Shown piece after piece: positions 62,697-64,000 of a stretch of DNA of 64,000 nucleotides. A program made the translations under genes and the position numbers. Within the stretch, counting starts at the first letter, position 1. Each line of letters begins with the position of its first letter. The notes beneath the pieces were generated by a model that was not told the origin of the DNA, made no database searches, and saw nothing but the letters and a program-made list of their open reading frames with translations. Origin of the DNA: Ignavibacteriales bacterium (lineage in GTDB: Bacteria > Bacteroidota > Ignavibacteria > Ignavibacteriales > SURF-24); assembly GCA_026390815.1 (NCBI GenBank), contig JAPLFH010000024.1, positions 62,001 through 126,000 of the forward strand. Reading direction: 5' to 3'.

Positions 62697-62895
62697 TCTT
62701 AAACTTCTCTTGCTTTGTGCTTGTAACAACCAATCCAAAATCCCACGAGTTGGTACAAACAAAAATGGACTAGCATCAATAAAATTCTATTTCTTTATAA
62801 TAAAAACAAAAATTATATTAATATTGAAAATAGTATTGCCATCCTGAAATTCCCGGGTGGCTTTTCTATAAGCCAAAATTTCAAAGAGGTTTTAA

Positions 62896-64000
62896 ATGAT
62901 TAGCTTTAGAAAATTAATGTTCGCATTATTCTTCCTGGTTTTTCTTTGTGGAAATTTTTATAGTCAGAACCTAAGAGTTATTCAAAATGGAAACAGATAT
63001 TATTTATCAAATAAAGTAATTGTAAAATTAAAAACAGCGGCGGTAGACAATTTAAATAAAAGCATTTCACTTTCTTCTTCGCTTTCCAGTAAATTAATCT
63101 TATATAAAGTTCAGAAAGTAAGTAAGACTTTCTTAATCAATTCGTCTTCCTCAAACTCATTAAATAATATTGTAACAATAGAATATTCATCAGAAGTTGA
63201 TCCGATGATTGTTGCTGCAAAAGTCCGCAGTCTTGAAGGAGTGCTTTGGGCAGAGCCGCATTATGTTTATAAAATCAATTTTGTTCCAAATGATCCATCA
63301 TATTCATTACAATGGAGTTTATCAAAAATAAAAGCTCAGGAAGCCTGGGATATTTCAAAAGGAGATACTTCGGTTATTATTGCGATTGTAGATACGGGCA
63401 TAGATTGGGATCATCCGGATTTAGCAGCCAACATCTGGATCAACAGAAATGAAAATCCGAATAACGGAGTAGATGATGACCACAATGGTTTTGTTGATGA
63501 TTACAGAGGCTGGGATTTTGGTGGACTGAGCGGTTCGCCGGATAATAATCCAATGGAAGACCGTCCGGACCACGGAACACATGTTGCCGGTATTGCTTCG
63601 GCGGTTACAGATAATAGTGTAGGTGTTGCATCCATCGGAAGTAAGTGTAAATTGATGGCTGTAAAAACTTCACAAGATAATTACCGGGATGGAAATGGCA
63701 ATCCTTATATAGCGTACGGGTACGAAGGAATTGTTTATGCTGCCGATAATGGAGCTAAAGTAATAAATTGTAGTTGGGGTGGGTCGGGATTTTCTATGCT
63801 ATCGCAGGCGGTTATAAATTACACTTTATCTAAAGGGGCGCTTGTAGTTGCTGGCTCTGGTAATAATGGTGTTTCTGAAACAGAGTTTCCCGCAGGTTAT
63901 GATGGAGTACTTTCAGTTGCTTCAACTGGAACGAGCGATATAAAATCTTCATTTTCAAACTATGGCTATACTGTGGACGTTTGCGCACCCGGAGAAAGTA
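62896..64000 (+). CDS. Secreted subtilisin-like serine protease (S8), N-terminal part
   Basis: This partial gene of at least 368 codons is cut by the right window edge. The signal peptide is about 1-23 (KLMFALFFLVFLCGNFYS). A pro-domain with QWSLSKIKAQEAWDISKGDT follows near the catalytic start. The catalytic Asp is in IAIVDTGIDWDHPDLAANIW and the His in PDHGTHVAGIASAVTDNSVG. The oxyanion-side NCSWGGSG and VAGSGNNGVSETEFPAGYDG are present. The active Ser (GTSMA) is expected just beyond the window. The fervidolysin-like layout and group context suggest a T9SS tail, not visible here. AGAGG precedes the ATG. Confidence 0.9.
   Translation, partial: MISFRKLMFALFFLVFLCGNFYSQNLRVIQNGNRYYLSNKVIVKLKTAAVDNLNKSISLSSSLSSKLILYKVQKVSKTFLINSSSSNSLNNIVTIEYSSEVDPMIVAAKVRSLEGVLWAEPHYVYKINFVPNDPSYSLQWSLSKIKAQEAWDISKGDTSVIIAIVDTGIDWDHPDLAANIWINRNENPNNGVDDDHNGFVDDYRGWDFGGLSGSPDNNPMEDRPDHGTHVAGIASAVTDNSVGVASIGSKCKLMAVKTSQDNYRDGNGNPYIAYGYEGIVYAADNGAKVINCSWGGSGFSMLSQAVINYTLSKGALVVAGSGNNGVSETEFPAGYDGVLSVASTGTSDIKSSFSNYGYTVDVCAPGES

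Overview
The window looks like the replication-origin region of an anaerobic, low-GC bacterium of the Bacteroidota/Chlorobiota/Ignavibacteriota group, most likely Ignavibacteria-like (inference). The evidence is a type A T9SS sorting domain on a secreted protein, the families DUF4252, DUF5916, DUF3667 and DUF5009, the dnaA-dnaN-recF-dciA-gyrB-gyrA order, and a heterodisulfide-reductase-type electron-transfer cluster. No tRNA, rRNA, CRISPR array, transposase or prophage was recognised.
Region 1 (1-8241, mostly minus strand): dnaA, dnaN, recF, dciA (DUF721), gyrB, an MNT/HEPN toxin-antitoxin-like pair, then gyrA (cut by the window edge). DnaA-box-like sites lie both upstream of dnaA and in the dnaA-dnaN spacer, so the origin may be bipartite. 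Transcription diverges from this point.
Region 2 (8242-22302): a nucleotide-sugar epimerase; rpmH-rnpA-yidD-yidC; a patatin/POTRA/Omp85 outer-membrane protein; an ECF sigma/anti-sigma/DUF4252 operon; a DUF5916 outer-membrane protein; a DUF3667 membrane protein; a cation efflux protein.
Region 3 (22303-31821, minus): hdrC, hdrB, hdrA, an mvhD/flxD-type gene, two ferredoxin-type subunits and a flavin/NAD reductase. Together these make a complete Flx-Hdr type NAD(P)H-linked, probably electron-bifurcating complex. Three unrelated same-strand genes sit between its genes: a four-helix-bundle protein, an ORF6N protein and a YhcG-type nuclease. Most junctions carry imperfect inverted repeats.
Region 4 (31822-42421): FKBP-type PPIase; a second HEPN/MNT pair bracketed by a perfect 28-bp direct repeat of the asparaginase 3' end; asparaginase; an Ntn hydrolase; a stretch of decayed genes (T9SS tail pseudogene, truncated esterase, small gene tails) around a DUF5009 acyltransferase; a T9SS-secreted PD40 protein; a LytS/LytTR two-component system.
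Region 5 (42422-49029, minus): RlmD-type rRNA methyltransferase, murQ, rsmG, mnmG and mnmE. Two parS-like palindromes flank mnmE.
Region 6 (49030-64000): clpB; small proteins; a TylF-like methyltransferase; a secreted GH13 amylase; an FmdB zinc ribbon; a second ECF sigma/anti-sigma pair; an AlkA-type glycosylase; a cNMP-GAF-kinase lacking the expected phospho-acceptor His; miaA; a frameshifted glycosyltransferase; prfA; and the start of a secreted subtilisin-like protease.
The main theme for follow-up is that small nuclease, toxin-antitoxin or other accessory genes are lodged in the same orientation inside or beside core operons. In several cases they are bounded by short direct or inverted repeats and no transposase is visible.
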